The position numbers were made by a program, and so were the translations under genes. A DNA stretch of 64,000 bases, from the NCBI RefSeq assembly GCF_036370855.1, contig NC_088132.1:68300841-68364840 (forward strand). The letters run 5' to 3'. Position 1 is the first letter of the stretch; the number at the start of each line of letters is the position of its first letter. The stretch is from Dromaius novaehollandiae (taxonomy: Eukaryota > Chordata > Aves > Casuariiformes > Dromaiidae). Under the pieces are notes generated by a model that saw nothing but the letters and a program-made list of their open reading frames with translations, did no database searches and had not been told where the DNA came from. Shown here one piece after another: positions 27,167-41,193 of this stretch.

Positions 27167-27291
27167 GGGGGGGGGGGAAGGGAAAAGAGAAGAGAAAAAA
27201 GGGAAAAGAGAAGAGAAAAAAGGGAGAAGAGAAGAGAAAAAAGGGAGAAGAGAAGAGAAAAAAGGGAAAAGAGAAGAGAAAAAAGGGAAAA
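27167..27291 (+). repeat. Homopurine tandem repeat (21-bp unit) after an 11-G run
   Basis: 125 consecutive purines on the + strand. Eleven G (27167-27177) are followed by five full copies of a 21-base unit (27180-27200, 27201-27221, 27222-27242, 27243-27263, 27264-27284) and a partial sixth. Units begin GGGAAAAG or GGGAGAAG in the order A, A, B, B, A. Both strands keep an open frame through it because 21 is a multiple of 3; these frames (Lys/Glu/Arg-rich on +, Phe/Ser/Leu-rich on -) are not genes. Such a tract can form triplex (H-DNA) structures and is likely to vary in length. Confidence 0.95.
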
Positions 27292-27589
27292 TGAGTAAGA
27301 CCTCCTGAATCACAGGAGTATGAGTGATTATGGCTAGGGTATTCCCATGAGTGAAGACAGTTTTCTCAATATTTTATTATATGATTAAGTGTCAGAGTAT
27401 AACTACTATTAACCAACATAAAGTAAGGAGTAACTGGCTACAGTGCAGTTTTGCAAAAGAAAAAAAAATTCAAAAAGAGCCCTGTAATGGAACAGGAGTT
27501 TGGAGTAAACCACAAACCGAATGCGAGTCAAGAACACAATGTCATTGTCTCAAAGGCAACAGTAATTCTGTAATACATTAATGGGAGCA

Positions 27590-27905
27590 TCACATGTGTG
27601 ACCCAGGAGATTAATTGTTCCACTCTCCAGCGCTAGTGAACACTATGTTCTGTTTTGGGCAGCTCATTCTTTAAACGGTTGTTGACAAACTCAAGAGTGT
27701 GCAGAAGACAGCAATAAAGATAAGAAGTTCAGAAAACCTGACCTATGAAGAAAGGTTTAAAGAATGGTATTTGGCTTACAAAAGAGACGTGAGACATGGA
27801 GGAGCAGAACGGAGAAGGAATAAAGAGAAATACAGTAAGTCTTCCAGTCTGTAAAGGTTGTTGCAAAGAAAGCACCAATCAACAATTCTTCATGCCCGTG
27901 GTGCT
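27590..27905 (+). mobile_element. CR1 LINE fragment, 3' portion
   Basis: The + strand follows the CR1 3' region in order: 'actatgttctgttttgggca' (CR1 'ttctgggca'), 'gaagacagcaataaagat' (CR1 'agagcaacaaaaatgatt'), then 'tcagaaaacctgacctatga' and 'agaaaggtttaaagaatgg' (CR1 'ctagaaaacatgacctatgaggaaagattgaa'), and 'taaaggttgttgcaaagaaag' (CR1 'aaaggttgttacaaggagg'). It lacks both the 5' body and a clear 3' terminal octamer repeat. It is an old, inactive fragment and the only CR1 here in + orientation. Confidence 0.75.
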
Positions 27906-28014
27906 AACACAAATACCAACTGTGGTGAAGCAAATTCTGATTAAGTTTCTTGAGTAACTTCCCAACTCCGTAATTAAGAAAAGCAAAACCACCCACAGTG
28001 TTGTGGAGCCTCCA

Positions 28015-28120
28015 CAGCCTGTGTGGCAACTCACTCAACTGCGCTCTGTGGCTCTGCTGTCCCATCTACACAAGGGGTAACAGTTTTCCCATTTACACTG
28101 CAAACTCCTCAGGGACAGGG
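28015..28120 (+). mobile_element. MIR-like SINE remnant
   Basis: Segments occur in MIR order: 'gcctgtgtggcaactcactc', then 'ctctgtggctctgctgtccc', then 'catctacacaaggggtaaca' (MIR 'catctgtaaaatggggataa'). A stretch 'actgcaaactcctcagggac' after it resembles the tail shared by several old tetrapod SINE/LINE 3' ends. The copy is strongly diverged, so the call is tentative. Confidence 0.4.
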
Positions 28121-28189
28121 GGAGACATCCATTTAGTGTCTACCACATTATCATTAGCAGCAGTATCATGCCTATCATAACCCTTATCT

Positions 28190-31100
28190 GACATTATTAT
28201 CTTGCATAATCAACATCTGGCATTAGTAAACATCCATTCAGTATCTTTTTAATCTGTTCAGTGGCATTTCTAGTATCTTCATAAACATCATAGAAATAGT
28301 CTTCTCCATAAAAGAAAACTAGCAGCCATCAGCACAAGAGCAAAAGATGAAGTTCAACAAACAGATCCTTTTGGTGTGAGGAAAAAAATTAAGCTGGCTC
28401 CATTTGTATTGAAATATAGTTTTAAAGGAGGACCAATTTTTATTTCTAGTTAATCCGTAATATTTTACACAATTCAATGTTGTATTTTCATTTATTAGTT
28501 GAATTTATATTATTTTCATTTAGCTGTTTTTTTGTTTCAGCTCCATTAAAACCATGCTTCAGACTGAAAAAAATGATTTTTTTTAGTTCAAATATGTTAG
28601 AGCAGCCCAGCATTTATGAAATTAAATAGCCCCAGCTACTTTTAAGAGACCTAAAATTATAAACTGGCTTGGTTTCTTGAAAACGCTATTTTTCCAGCAA
28701 TTCCCTACTTGATTATATCCAGAGTCAAGCTTATGATGAAAAGCTTATACATCAAAGCACAGGGCAGACTAAATATTTTCACTACGAATTAGGAATTCAA
28801 GCACTGTAATATCTCACCAGGCTACATTCAAAATTTCCTTAAAATCTGAGATTTCAGAAAAACATTTTCCTACAGCCATTTTAGCAAGGTATAAAGGAGC
28901 AGGTAATAACAGGGAGTGTCTGATTGCAAAAGGCTTACAGCATACCAAAAAAAAATGTATTAAAAGCATAACTTGACAAGATGTAGTGCAGTCACATGCA
29001 ACTATATTTGTTTCATATTGTGCTGTAAAATACCCTACCATTCCTGAATGCAGTCAAGAAGGCAGTCTACCGTTTTCCAGGGCAGATATTTTCGCACAAT
29101 TTACAGAATTGCAAATTATATCTATGATATAGTATTAGTAATAAATTAATATGTCACCTGGGCAAGAGTCTCTGTTCCTATTTATCATAGCAGATAGCAC
29201 ATACCATGAAAATTTTGCATGTACCATTGAACATCAGGCATTAAACTTAGGTAGCTGAAATAAGATCTTAGTCTTAGGTATTAGCTCATTACAGTCAGTA
29301 GAATCTTCAGAAAGTACTAATAATTCAGGCATTTAATGAAGATACTTAATAGCAGAACATACGAATATTCTCCAGCAACCGAAGTTTTGGCCTAGTGACA
29401 CTCGGCATTTTGAGAAAGCTTATGATAACTGTGAATGAATATCCGCATCAAACCAATGAGGTGTCCAACACACATTTACTTGCCTAACTTCGAACAAACC
29501 AAGATGCAAAACAATCAACTGTATTAACTCACCTTCACGTATTTTCACTATTTCTTTGAAGGACTAACACCCTCAGAAGTGCAGGCAACGTGAAAGATGC
29601 TTACAATATTCTTCCTCTTCTGCTATGAACTAAGTTGCCTTTAGCAGGTCACAATCACAGGAGGGACCAGACCAATTTATATTGACAAAATAAACTGGCA
29701 TTAACCTGTACTCTCAGGTAAAGTTCTGCTTTTTTTCAGTGTAACAATTCTGCAGATGCATAACAAAGTTGTTATGGATTAACAGATCAAGTATTTTCTT
29801 TTAAATAAAAACATAAATCAAAATAAAAAAAATATTTAAATCCTATAGTATCATCTAGACAGACCAGGCATCATTAGATCACATTTCCCATTTGCTGCTA
29901 TGGTTAAATCCTGTCCATCCCTGCTTGACTGAAATGGGATTGTAACACCCTACTTGCAGAGCTCTCAACCCCTGTCTCCGGTTACACGAGTCCTTGGGTC
30001 ACCCGACGGCTGCAAGCATGAACTTGGGCCACGTAGCAGTTGTAGTGCAGTCAACGTTAAGGAAGTAGATCCCAATGCTGGAGAGTGTCCCCCTGCCCAG
30101 GCATGGGGCACCAGCTGTCCCAAGGCTGTCTCTAACCCCGGTCCTGCGACAAGACTGACCGTATCTGTCATGCGGGGCTGTCAGAAAGCAGCCTCATGTC
30201 TGATCAAAGTCCACTTGGCTGTGGGCTGCCCTTTCCGATGTCAAGGCCTCCCACTACCACGGACTCCCCACCTCTCCTGCTATCCAGCACTTGCGTGACA
30301 AGTTGCATCAGCTCACTGATTAGGATGAAACTAGTCCTTGCTGTTGCCGTTTTCCTCAGTTAGATGATTTTGTTGATTCGAATGCAAGCTGAGTCGCCCT
30401 ACACTGGCAAAATGATTTGTGCTGACAGAGACCAAGAGTGGGAACACAAAGCCTGCATGGGAGAGAGGGCGCAACCACCTTTTTCAGAGGTGGAAGAATC
30501 TCAGTTCAGCATGATCCGAGTGTGAAACCGTGCTCCAAACCAGGAAAGCTGCTCTGGCATCCTACTGATGACATACGTTACAGCCTCTGTGGCACAGAAA
30601 TGAGAGTCTCTTGAATGAATGAATCTTATATAGAATACGTTCATGTTTAATTTTTGGCCACAGTCTTTTGAATGTATTTCGTGTTCAAAACTCTCCTAAC
30701 CAAACCGTGTACTTAAATATATGCAACAAAGCTGTGTCACTCTGTTAACTGTAGTGACTCAAAAGATTTAACTTCAGATTCAGAAACTGCAGCTCCTTTG
30801 AGAAATAATAGGCTTCTTATACTATAGCAAGTTGTCAAGACATTGACAGTCAAAAGATAATTAGAATAAAATTCCATAAAGCAAAGAGAAGGCCAGCTGG
30901 TAAATTCTAAGGTTTTCACTGATGTAGTCTATATTTACAACTGGCTTCAGGAGAGTTTTTGTAGCTCCCTGCATCAAAGGTCAGAGCTCTAGATCCACTT
31001 CTGTGTACGTGTACATTTATGAACCTCTGTGTATAAAATCAGGTAGGTAAACACCGTATTTTTCTTTGGTAAAACATGCTGCAGTACACAGAATACCTTC

Positions 31101-34100
31101 AGGGAAAATCACACATTTGAATGTTCTGCAAATAACCAAATATGCTTGATGACCAATTCCCCGTTATGAAATGTAACAGTCTCATTCCTTCATGACAAAG
31201 TGGTTACTGATAAAGGATGAAGCAAATCACTCCTTCAGAAAGGAAAAAGTTAACATATCCACACATTTACTTCCCCCAACAGTTTTTCACCCTATGGAAC
31301 TTGCATAAAAATTTTGTTTTAGCATACATTTATAGAGGCATTTCAGCTGTATGCTTAAAATAAAAATCAAATTTATTTTTCCTGTCTACAAAACAGCCAA
31401 GAACATGCCAAAAATTAATTAGGAATGAGAAGCATATAATGCCATGTGAGCTGAAAGTATTCAGTTTTTTGTCTGGAAAATAAACCACCTAACAACAGAT
31501 ATGGAATGCTTTTGCCCAAGCTCTTTTATTCAGAACTGGCACGACTAATTTGAAAAATAAGAGATCATGTGCCAATCTACTCTTCAGGAAGAGTTCAGGT
31601 GGCTGAAGAATTCAAACAGGAGAAGAAAAAAGATCAGACTAACCACACCAGGTGCCTATATTAATTGTGCAGAAAGAGAACGATCATATCCACTGAAAGA
31701 CAGCACCATACCAGAAGATCGGCAGGTAATTCTCCATGAAGCGATCTCCATTCTTGCACGCCATTTTCCACTTGGGGCCTGCCTGATCCCTGTTTCGCTA
31801 AAGAGGAAACCTACAGACATTCTGAGAATGGTGAGGAAATGATTTTTTCCTACAGACACATCATCACATGGCAAAGACCAGAGTCAGAAACTCACATTAT
31901 CCATCTAAGAGGATGTATTTACTGGTGTTGCTTGGTTAAGTTTCTCTGAATTTATGAAAATAACTGTTTAATAAACATTTGAAGTTACAATCTGAATTTT
32001 CTGAAAGTATGCTGAGTTTTGAGGAAACGCCCGGAATTCTTGTGCAGCATGATAAATCTCAGAATAAGCAGAGTTGTTAGTGAGCAACAGGACATTATCT
32101 ACTGCCTCCTTGACTAGGAACTCTCCATTAAGTTTTACCAGAAGAAGAGTTCTCTTCAGGCTCAGCTTGCTGATGAACAATGCAGGGAAGTTTTACGATG
32201 AAAAAAATTTCTTTATATCATGCAACTTGGCAGCAATAGGTAATCCAACACGTATGTGCCCCAAACAATGCTGGCTGTGTTTTTCAATTACTTAACAAAG
32301 TAGTTGTGAAGAATATTATTGCCCTTTGCCTCACAAGACAGGCTTGCTGCCAACTGGGTCATACGACAATCAACAAACCTGACTCCAGAAAGGATGCTGG
32401 ATTCCTTCCAGCAGCACCTACCACTGAAGCAACTAAATATACTTGGTCAATGCAGTGGTGGATTTTCACTTCTTTATTAACAAACTGCTCAAGCTGGTCT
32501 GATCAGCAGCAAGATAACTTTAATAGCTTGACTTCATATTCCACCATGAATCTTTAATTCACGTAAAACTTTCAACTCATGCTACTGCCAAAGAGAATGG
32601 CGTTAATAAAAGAAATAGTCTGTTTTTAGACTACTGCGAATCCTGGGTTGGATACATTATCCTTGAAATATAAGCAGAACCTGGCTTTTTACTAATTCCA
32701 AGAGCACATAAAAACTGAGAGCACAACACATTTAAAACAACACCCAACCACTCACCAAATATTCCACTGATTTAAAGAAAAAAAAACCCAATAGAATTGC
32801 TGCAGTGGTTCTGCTATGGTTTAGAAGCTAATGCCATTAGCACAGCGCTCTAAACATCATCTAAATGTTCACCGCTGGCTGAGGTCTTTCTGAGCTCTGC
32901 AGAGAACACAGTCATGGCCAGAAACATGGCTACGTTCCTAGCCACAAGCAGCACAACGCTTCCAGAAGCTACTGCTTGAGAAGCTAACACCAAATCTTTC
33001 ACTCCAGTCCTCCAACCTATTCTATAACCCGTTTTCTCACAGCTACATTAAATTCCCAAGCATGAAATGTGCTGTATGCATTCTTAGAGCTAACAAGATA
33101 GATAAAAAACACTTCACTCAAATATCATTTCCACCAGCTTGCTTGTCATTCAAACTGTTGGGTAGTCAGTAAAGTACTAATAAACTCCTAGAATAACTGG
33201 ACTGATACTGACTGAGCAATTTTTGAAAACTAATCCCCCCGTGGTGGCTGCTGTTCTCTCTCATTCAGCATCAGCATCTGGCAACAAGGGATTCCACTGA
33301 GTAATCCTGGCAAGACTCAGAGAGACTGTTTTGAATTTTCTTCACAACTTCTCAATGCCTGACTGAATTAATAATTCAAGATGAAACAACACTGTTGTGG
33401 GTCGTTCTGATCCCATGATAATTATTTCTAATGGTCCTTATGGCACTCTGTCTTCGCATTTTTTTAAATTTATTACAATTAAATGACTGTCTTCTAAACA
33501 GTGACATGTCTGGTAATAAGGGAAAGACGAGCAGCCAACATTTAAAGCGATGTCCATAGATAGGTCTTTGAGATAAGCAATGGCCAGAAATTCTAATGAC
33601 ACTGCATAAAATACATCCTAAGTTTAAAACACTATCTGTAGAAAGTTCTCTACATATAATCCAGTAGGGTCCTGTTCCACTCCTATGAAAGGAGTGACCA
33701 GGATAGCTTTGAAAGCACCACTTCTCACCCACAAGACAAACAGAGGTCTAGGGAGTAAAAGAAGACAGAATACGAGGGGGTTCGTTTGTTCATTTTTATT
33801 GTTTGTAACGATAAAACAACATCATAAACAGCATTAGTCATCTTCTGTACTAACTGAAGTGCTCTGCTAAGAAAAAGACAAAGGAATGAATGCAAAGAGC
33901 AGTAGAGGTCAAAAGTCAAGGCCCAAAGCCAAAGCTGTCAAAAAGCAACTATTTATAATGCAGAGCAACCAAAAAGTCTGTTTTGTTCACTTCAGATGTA
34001 TGCACCCTTCAACCTTGACCTGTTGTATTAGAAGACCTCTCTACTCTTTTCACACCCCAGTCCCTTAACGCATCCCAAGAAGCTTATGCAACTTAAAGAA

Positions 34101-37100
34101 TCAATGACAGCCTGGAAGCAGCGTTACAACTGGAAATACTTTTGGTGCTTTTTTATTGTTGCTTTTCAATTCCTCCATAATTGTTTGTGTTATTATAGCA
34201 CCTCCAAATGATTGCCAGCCAGCTGCGCTACAAACTGCATAAACAGAACAAAATATGGATAAAAATTCATTTTTCCTCAGAAGATGCTTTATTTATGCCC
34301 AGCAATTATGGTAATGAATGTGGCTGCTTGTTCAGACTTCCTGATGTTCTGTATTAGCCAGTTTCCACATCCACCAGTGCCCACCTACACAAGCTTCTGC
34401 AGCTCTACAGCTTCTGTAGAGCTTCTGCAGCTCTTAAGTTCACTAATGCACAGGTTTTATCATTTGCTGCTTCTTCCGCACTGGAAACCAATTGCTGAAT
34501 TCACATACATTAGCACAAACTCTGTCAGAGACTTCAACTTCTGCTCAATAATCCCAGCACTGAGGAACAGGAAAGGAACTGTGAACGAAACACAAGGCAG
34601 CTATGCTTGAAGACTGCTGAATGGGCAATTGAAGCTATGACTGCCTTTTCCTTCAGCCACGCACAGCTCAGCACTTTAACAAATTGACTTCTCTGTGGAT
34701 TGGCTGGAAGCGGTCCATGAGCCTCAGTTTGTGAACAACTGTGCTACTTCAGTCAGGGACTTTTAATAACACTTCTGAGAAGGACCTATTTGTATTGTTA
34801 AGGTGGGAAGTAAGCAAAGCATAAAACATCTGGAACACACCAATCTATAAGGATATTAAGAATGTCACAAACATAGCATTTTGTCACTGTCCACCAGAGC
34901 TACCCTGCCAAAGTACAATGATGTGGCAAGAGCTAGAGATTGGTCACTTGTCCTGTGAAAGAACCTTCTGTAGATCCTTCTACACCTTCTATAAAACATG
35001 CAATTCAAAAAATCATACCCATAATTACAAGCCAACTTTCAGTCAGAAAAAATGGAATAAACAAAACAAAATAACCTTGCTTGGTCTGTTAAATATAACT
35101 ATGCATGAAGTTCAACGTGGATTATATACAATAAAGCAACACGCAATTCAACAGTTTGGAACCATAATTCTTCTTTATGGATTGTCCTGTTAAGAACGTT
35201 CAAAGCCAACTTTAAGTACTTAAGTTTAGTAAGTTGTGGATCACCATTCTGATATTTGGCTTTGTCAATTATTTAATACAGCTGCTTAAAAGCAGTCAGA
35301 AGAAAACAAGAAATCCTCGTTTGGAAGTCTTTGCAAGTAAACTGCCTTCCTCCTCATGGTCAATATTGACACAGACACAGCAGAGTTTAAAAGGACTCTT
35401 TCCTCCTTTCTCAATCTATTGCTACTTTCCTTCTCTCTAAGGCCAGCTCATATAATTTTTCCACAGAAAAGCACTTAATGGTCTAATGATTTTCAAGCTA
35501 GTAGTCCACTGCAACAGTACCTATAAAAAATGACAAGAAAAGCAAGTTAATACTTGCTTTAATATGTGACATTTTAAGAGGGCTTGTACATCCACTAAAA
35601 AAGCATTTTAACGGTTTACAACTTAAATGAAAAATAATTGCTTGACCAAGCGTATTCAACTCCCACTTTCAGCTGTATGATGGTTTTGGCACGTGGCTCA
35701 AGAGACAACAGAGTCTGGCCACCCTAATGGAGCAAACAAAAAATAGTAAGAGTAAAAAAGTAATAGTTGTTTGACTTCTAGATCTAGAGGCTACAACTGA
35801 AGTTGCTACTCTGTAGTACTGGTCAATCTGAAAGGGAATGAACATACTTTTCATGCTAATTTCAAGACATCTGATCAGTGAAGATGTTTGAGACCTTGGG
35901 AAGAAGAAGAAGAAGAAAAAAAAGGCTTCTTTTGTGCCCCATAAGTGTATTCATAAGAATGCACGTCTACATCGTAAAAACAGGATTATTACATGACACC
36001 CTCTATCAGACAGATGGACCAGGCTCCTTGGCAAAAACCTTCTAAGTTCAGTTTTTAAAAAATCCAGACAAATAAATAATTAGCAAGAGATACCTCTTCT
36101 GTTTCAGCCATGAGAACAAAAAGTCACCAAAAATGTCACTTCAGCAAAAGTACCGTCTTCCAGTTCCCTGCCTTTTGTTAGGGGCTGCTGCATTGACAGT
36201 CTCCTACAATACAGTACAATCTCGTACAATCCAGTACGCCTTTGGGAAGTCACAGCAGTGCAAGCCCCTTGCAAAACAACTTCCACATTACTAAAAACAT
36301 TTCTATTGTCACCACAGATCCATCTGCAAAGCGGCATAACTATTACAGCAAAATCTATATGACATTACACTTCTGGGTGCAATTCAAGTTACGCTTGAAT
36401 TTTTAATCATCTTGAGTTCTTCTCCTGTGTAGTCCAACCACCTCAAACATCCTGATATAAATCTTCACACTTAAACGTGCTCGTTTGATCACTGGTCACG
36501 TGACTAATGCCTGGCTTTCACCTTAACATAGTGCCAACGAATGGGTAAGAGCCTGTAACTTCAGTCTTTCCAATACCATCCAGCAATTCCCCAGGCTTTT
36601 GTATCCCGGTCTTTCTATCTGCACATATTCTACTTTCCTTCTGAAATTATTCATAATCTATACGCAGTCCCTGGCTCTTGACCCTTCATTCCACATTACC
36701 TTCTCTCCTTTCCTGCATGATCTGGCAAACTGAAACACCTTTAAAACACGTCAGCCGACTGTGGAAAACTTACTCCCTCTTCAGCTCTGAGATGTCCTGT
36801 TGTTAACCATGCTCTCAGCTTCCTTAGGTCCAAAATAGTGTTCAAATGGTAGGCCAAAATTCTTTAAAAATTAATTAGATCTGAAATTTATACCTTGGTG
36901 TACAAAACAGCAGCATGACTATAGAAGCTTCTGTATGGACTATAGGAGCTTCTGTTTTGGTTATGTGGCTCAAGGTCAATGTGAACAATTAATGGACAGC
37001 ACAAAAGTGGGGAGGAGATTTTTTTCTTCCTAAGCCCAAAATATAGTGTGTTCTCTCTTTTTGATGGCAGGACTTTTTACTTTCATTGGATCCATAAAGG

Positions 37101-40100
37101 TCCGTGAGGCTTTTGCAGAAAGAACCCTCTGTCTGCAGTTGCAGAATGACAGGGGAAAAGGCACCTGCAGTGTTTTTCAAAATGTTTTTCATTACTTTAA
37201 TAAAATATTAACTTCTTCATAATTGGGAAAGAGGAATAGAATGGGCTATAGCAAATGCATGGGCCTGGGTACAATAGTAAAAAACATTACTTTTTCCATC
37301 ATGGCATTATGTGCATTCATCCATGTCTCAAGGTGGATCAAAGATACCTGTATTGCTTATTTCCCTTGTATATGAGCGCTCTGGCTTAACAGATTTCAAC
37401 GTAAAGCCTGAAAAGTCAATGGTGTATAGACCATACCCATATAAATATTCCTGCTCTCATCTTTGCTCTGATGCCAGTTAGGCAGGTTCTCCATACCACT
37501 TCTAATTAAACAGGTAAATGCCATCTTTCCTTAATGTCACTGGCTGGCCTTCCTGTGGGTCTGAAGCCAAAGCCTTCAGCACAGTCAAGCAGCATCCTCT
37601 GTAGTTAACACACTTGCGTATGCCTTTTGGTGCATAATTACATGCCGCTGAAGAAGTGTATCTAAACCCAATAAAGTCAAAGAAATTTATTTTTTCAAAT
37701 CTACCTACTGTTTTAAGTACGTTAGTTATTCAAGCAAGACCCTTAATGATGAACCGGCAGAAGAAGAGGTGCAGACTGTTTCTACAAAAGTGAGTGCTTC
37801 TTCTGAACTGTCTTCCAAACTGATATGGTCACCCTTGTTAAATGCATCTTAGTGCTGGAATATATCAGAGCCCTCCACATGGTTCCACAAAAATAGCCTT
37901 CCTCACAGGGAGTTCTCCTTACCCCAGGTCACAATTCTTCCCTGCAGTACAAGCTGTCCTGCACCAGGACAACTGGCCTGCTTACAGGGGGCCAGCAGTG
38001 ACCATATCAAGTAACAAGAATCTCTACTGTGCAGTGCTACCACCTAGCATGAACGAACTCTTCCCTGAGACTCACTGCTGCTCTCTAAAAGGTCAGAAAT
38101 CACACCTAAAAAGTCCCAAATGCCATCTCTCGTTCTCTCTGATCTTATTGCAGTAATTTTGCAGCCACGAGCAAGAACGGTTCATCTATACGTACTGGGC
38201 CCAGTTTAGAACTGGCTGGAACAAGCACAAGTAAAAAGTCTGGAAATTTGTGGCTGCGTGTGCTTCGGTTACACATGTTGATGAGCCAAGAACTTCTGCA
38301 CAGGAATTCAGGAAAAAAAGGTAGGATTTCCTACAGCATGCTGCAAATCATTCCTGAGAGCTTCTCTGAAAGACTAAAGCCCCAAGTTGAGCACAGCTAA
38401 CTAGGTTTCATCCGTGGGCACTCTTAAGTACAGATGGGCTTGTGCAGCCTAGGAGCCCTGACCACACTATGTTCTGCACTGTTTACATAACATTTGACTT
38501 AGCCCTTAGAGCTGCTCTGTGCTTCAGTTCAAACTGTTAATTTCAAAAACAATAGTTTTTCTGAGGGTTCCTTCGTAAGCAAGAGTCCCATAGCATTCTC
38601 TGGACTTGTTTCTTATTCTTACAAAGACAGTTAAACAAAGACAGTTGTTCTTCCCATTACCAGCCTCAACCATAAAAAGCAATTGAATCCAAAGATATGC
38701 CAGCTCATTACTTCTAATTGCTTTTCTCTGTCCTCACCCCACACTTTCCTTACTCTAGGCAGAATAGATGCAGTTTTGTCCCAAATGTAATTGCACTCAG
38801 GCCTCTTCAACTTGTATGAAGAAAAGGGCAACAACCACAATCTGGAAGGAAAACAGCCTCATGGAGAACACTGCGCTATCAATCTCACTTTCCTCCTCAC
38901 TCACTCTTTACAGCATCACAGAAAGCGACAAGCAATCTCATGAACAGTCAAAACACCAAACAGTTTGGGCTTTTCTGGATGAACAGTTCTGGCTTTTTTC
39001 TGTTCTTAGAGAACAACTCTAAGTTATTAAGCAAGGTCAAACTGTGTTTCTTGAGCAAATACAACCTAATAAGCATTCAGTACCAGCTTAAAACAATATT
39101 TGCAGTCATGCGATAATGGGAAGCCCACTGCACTAACTTGTTCTCAGGGTAATACTGATATAAATTGCGATGTCTGCATGAAAGAGGCGGGTCAAAAAAA
39201 AGCCAAACCGAAAATACCAGAAATTTGGCTGCTACCTGAGCATTTGAAAGCAGCTGGGAATTCCAGTAGGCATGCAGTTTGTGCAGCAAAGCAAAATATG
39301 ACAAACATGCTCCCTTAACTCAGTTGAAATAAAATCTGTCAGTTCTGTCAGTCTGCTTCTCCTGGCCTATAGACTGTATCTCACAGTCAGACCATCCATA
39401 TCCGATCCCCAAGCTCCATTAGATACAAAAGTTGTTGTTCAGCTGGATCAAGAAGGCTGTAAAGATGAACCATGTACAGAGTAAAAAGCAAAACTGCTGC
39501 ACACTGCCCAGACACATAGATATTTGTTCACAGGACTAACATATGTATGGTTTCTATTTACAGATTACCAGCATTGCATCCTAGAGAGCTACCAGAAAGT
39601 GCAGCCAATTCGCTGGGATTTAAATGAACCTAGTGTTTTAGCAGCACAGCAGATTTTCAAGACTAGGAACAGCCCTTAGATATCTCTACCTGAACAAGAA
39701 TAGGCAAATATACTTCTCTTCTGCTCAAATGCCAGGCTGGCCAGACCTTAGCCAGCACCGTTGCAAAAGCTGGAATACTGAACTAATATATCAGACTGCC
39801 CAGCACAGCAATATCAAATAATCCAGGGTGTAACCAAATTGACACTTAGCACTGTGCTGGAACAACTTCTGAATATAGGATTTCTCCCCCACCACTGAAG
39901 GGCCAGGTTTTACCACTCTCATTTCTCCTAAGGCAGTAAAACTTAAAACTCAGTTGGATCACTTGAACAATGCAACCTGATGGTAAGGAGACAAAACTGT
40001 TATTAATAAGCTAAACTGTGCCCTACTGCTCCACACAGCTATTAGTGTTAGCTGCTGACAAACTATTGCATAAAATTACCCTCTAGAGCATCTGAAATAT

Positions 40101-41100
40101 TACCTTATGTTTGCAATGGCCATTTAAAAACGAGTTTGAAAACTGCAATGGACCTACGATTGTATTTGAACAGCTTTCTAAATGCTAAACTTTAAGCATC
40201 TCCATCTTCATTATTCTCCAATATTCACATAGTACCCAAAAGCAACTGTTTATTCTTTTTTATAATATGTCTTCATACACAATATTTGTTCTAGGATTAT
40301 GAGCAAAGCTTTATTAGGTAATCACAGTCCAAAACCTTTCATCTTAATGCGTGTAAAACTGGTGCAGTACCACCTTTTCAAACATTATAAATCTGATATC
40401 CCACATTATATACCCTACATAGTGATTTCTGCTGATCCAGAGGTCTAACAGGTCTAATACTGCAATACTCTACTAGTATTTTTCACACATTTTGCATCTC
40501 TGTAAATAACCACAGAAAAGGTGAGGCAGGAAAGTATAATTCCTTCCACACCTTAAATGCCTAGTCTGTCTCAAAAGAAGGGGTGCTGTGCTTACCTTCT
40601 AATTCAAAGAGGTTAAAATTTTCTCTTAAGTTCATCAGAATTCCGTTTCCTCCCATTTACATTCCCCAAAGTGTGTTGTCTCCACCACATCTCCAAAGTT
40701 CTCCATACAGTTCTGTTACTTCTCCTTCTACCCACTGGATCCCTTCCACAAAACATCGCTATTTCTGCCATGTAGCTGTATAATAGACTAGTTGCACTCT
40801 GTATCATTACACGAATACAAGTAATGTATCTCAATAATTCAGTGTTAACATTATAAAAACAGGTAAGATTTAGAAGATATGGATGTTTGCATTGTGATTG
40901 GGGGATTTTTGGCAAGTCAAAAGACTAATATGAATTTGATCAGCATGATGACTATATATAGCATGATGGCTAGAGCAAGTTTTAAAACTCATGTAAACAA
41001 AGAGCGTTTAATTACTGCTGTGATTGTTTAGCTATCCACTACATTGATAACAAATGATGCAGGATAACCTCACACCTGAAACAGTTGCTTTGAACTTCAT
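28190..41100. other. Unassigned non-coding sequence
   Basis: About 13 kb without a supported exon or RNA gene. Details: a moderately GC-rich patch at 29950-30300 with an unrecognised 114-codon frame; a strong isolated minus-strand donor GTGAAG|GTGAGT (GT at 29531-29532); a short perfect hairpin at 34401-34423 (10-bp stem, 3-base loop) between two copies of agcttctgcagctct; a diverged 21-bp tandem duplication at 36917-36958. Unrecognised open frames such as 31567-31842 (+) and 33376-33732 (-) show no domain features. The sequence is consistent with a long intron or intergenic DNA. Confidence 0.55.
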
Positions 41101-41120
41101 GCGTGTGTGTGTGTGTGTAT

Positions 41121-41191
<71 letters not shown>
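41101..41191 (+). repeat. (TG)n microsatellite
   Basis: About 45 TG units with two TATG interruptions near the left end (41119-41126). Z-DNA-prone and likely polymorphic in length. The Cys/Val-rich frames through it are artefacts of the repeat. Confidence 0.98.

Positions 41192-41193
<2 letters not shown>

Noticed and set aside
26996..27313. 105-codon Phe/Ser/Leu-rich frame and the opposite Lys/Glu-rich frame
   Set aside because: Both are products of the 21-bp homopurine tandem repeat, whose unit length keeps any frame open.
29954..30298. 114-codon + strand frame in a GC-richer patch
   Set aside because: Peptide is low in conserved-looking features and the opposite strand is also open. Composition explains it.
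33376..33732. 118-codon minus-strand frame
   Set aside because: No domain, no flanking splice sites of note, no resemblance to a known protein. About the length expected by chance over 64 kb.
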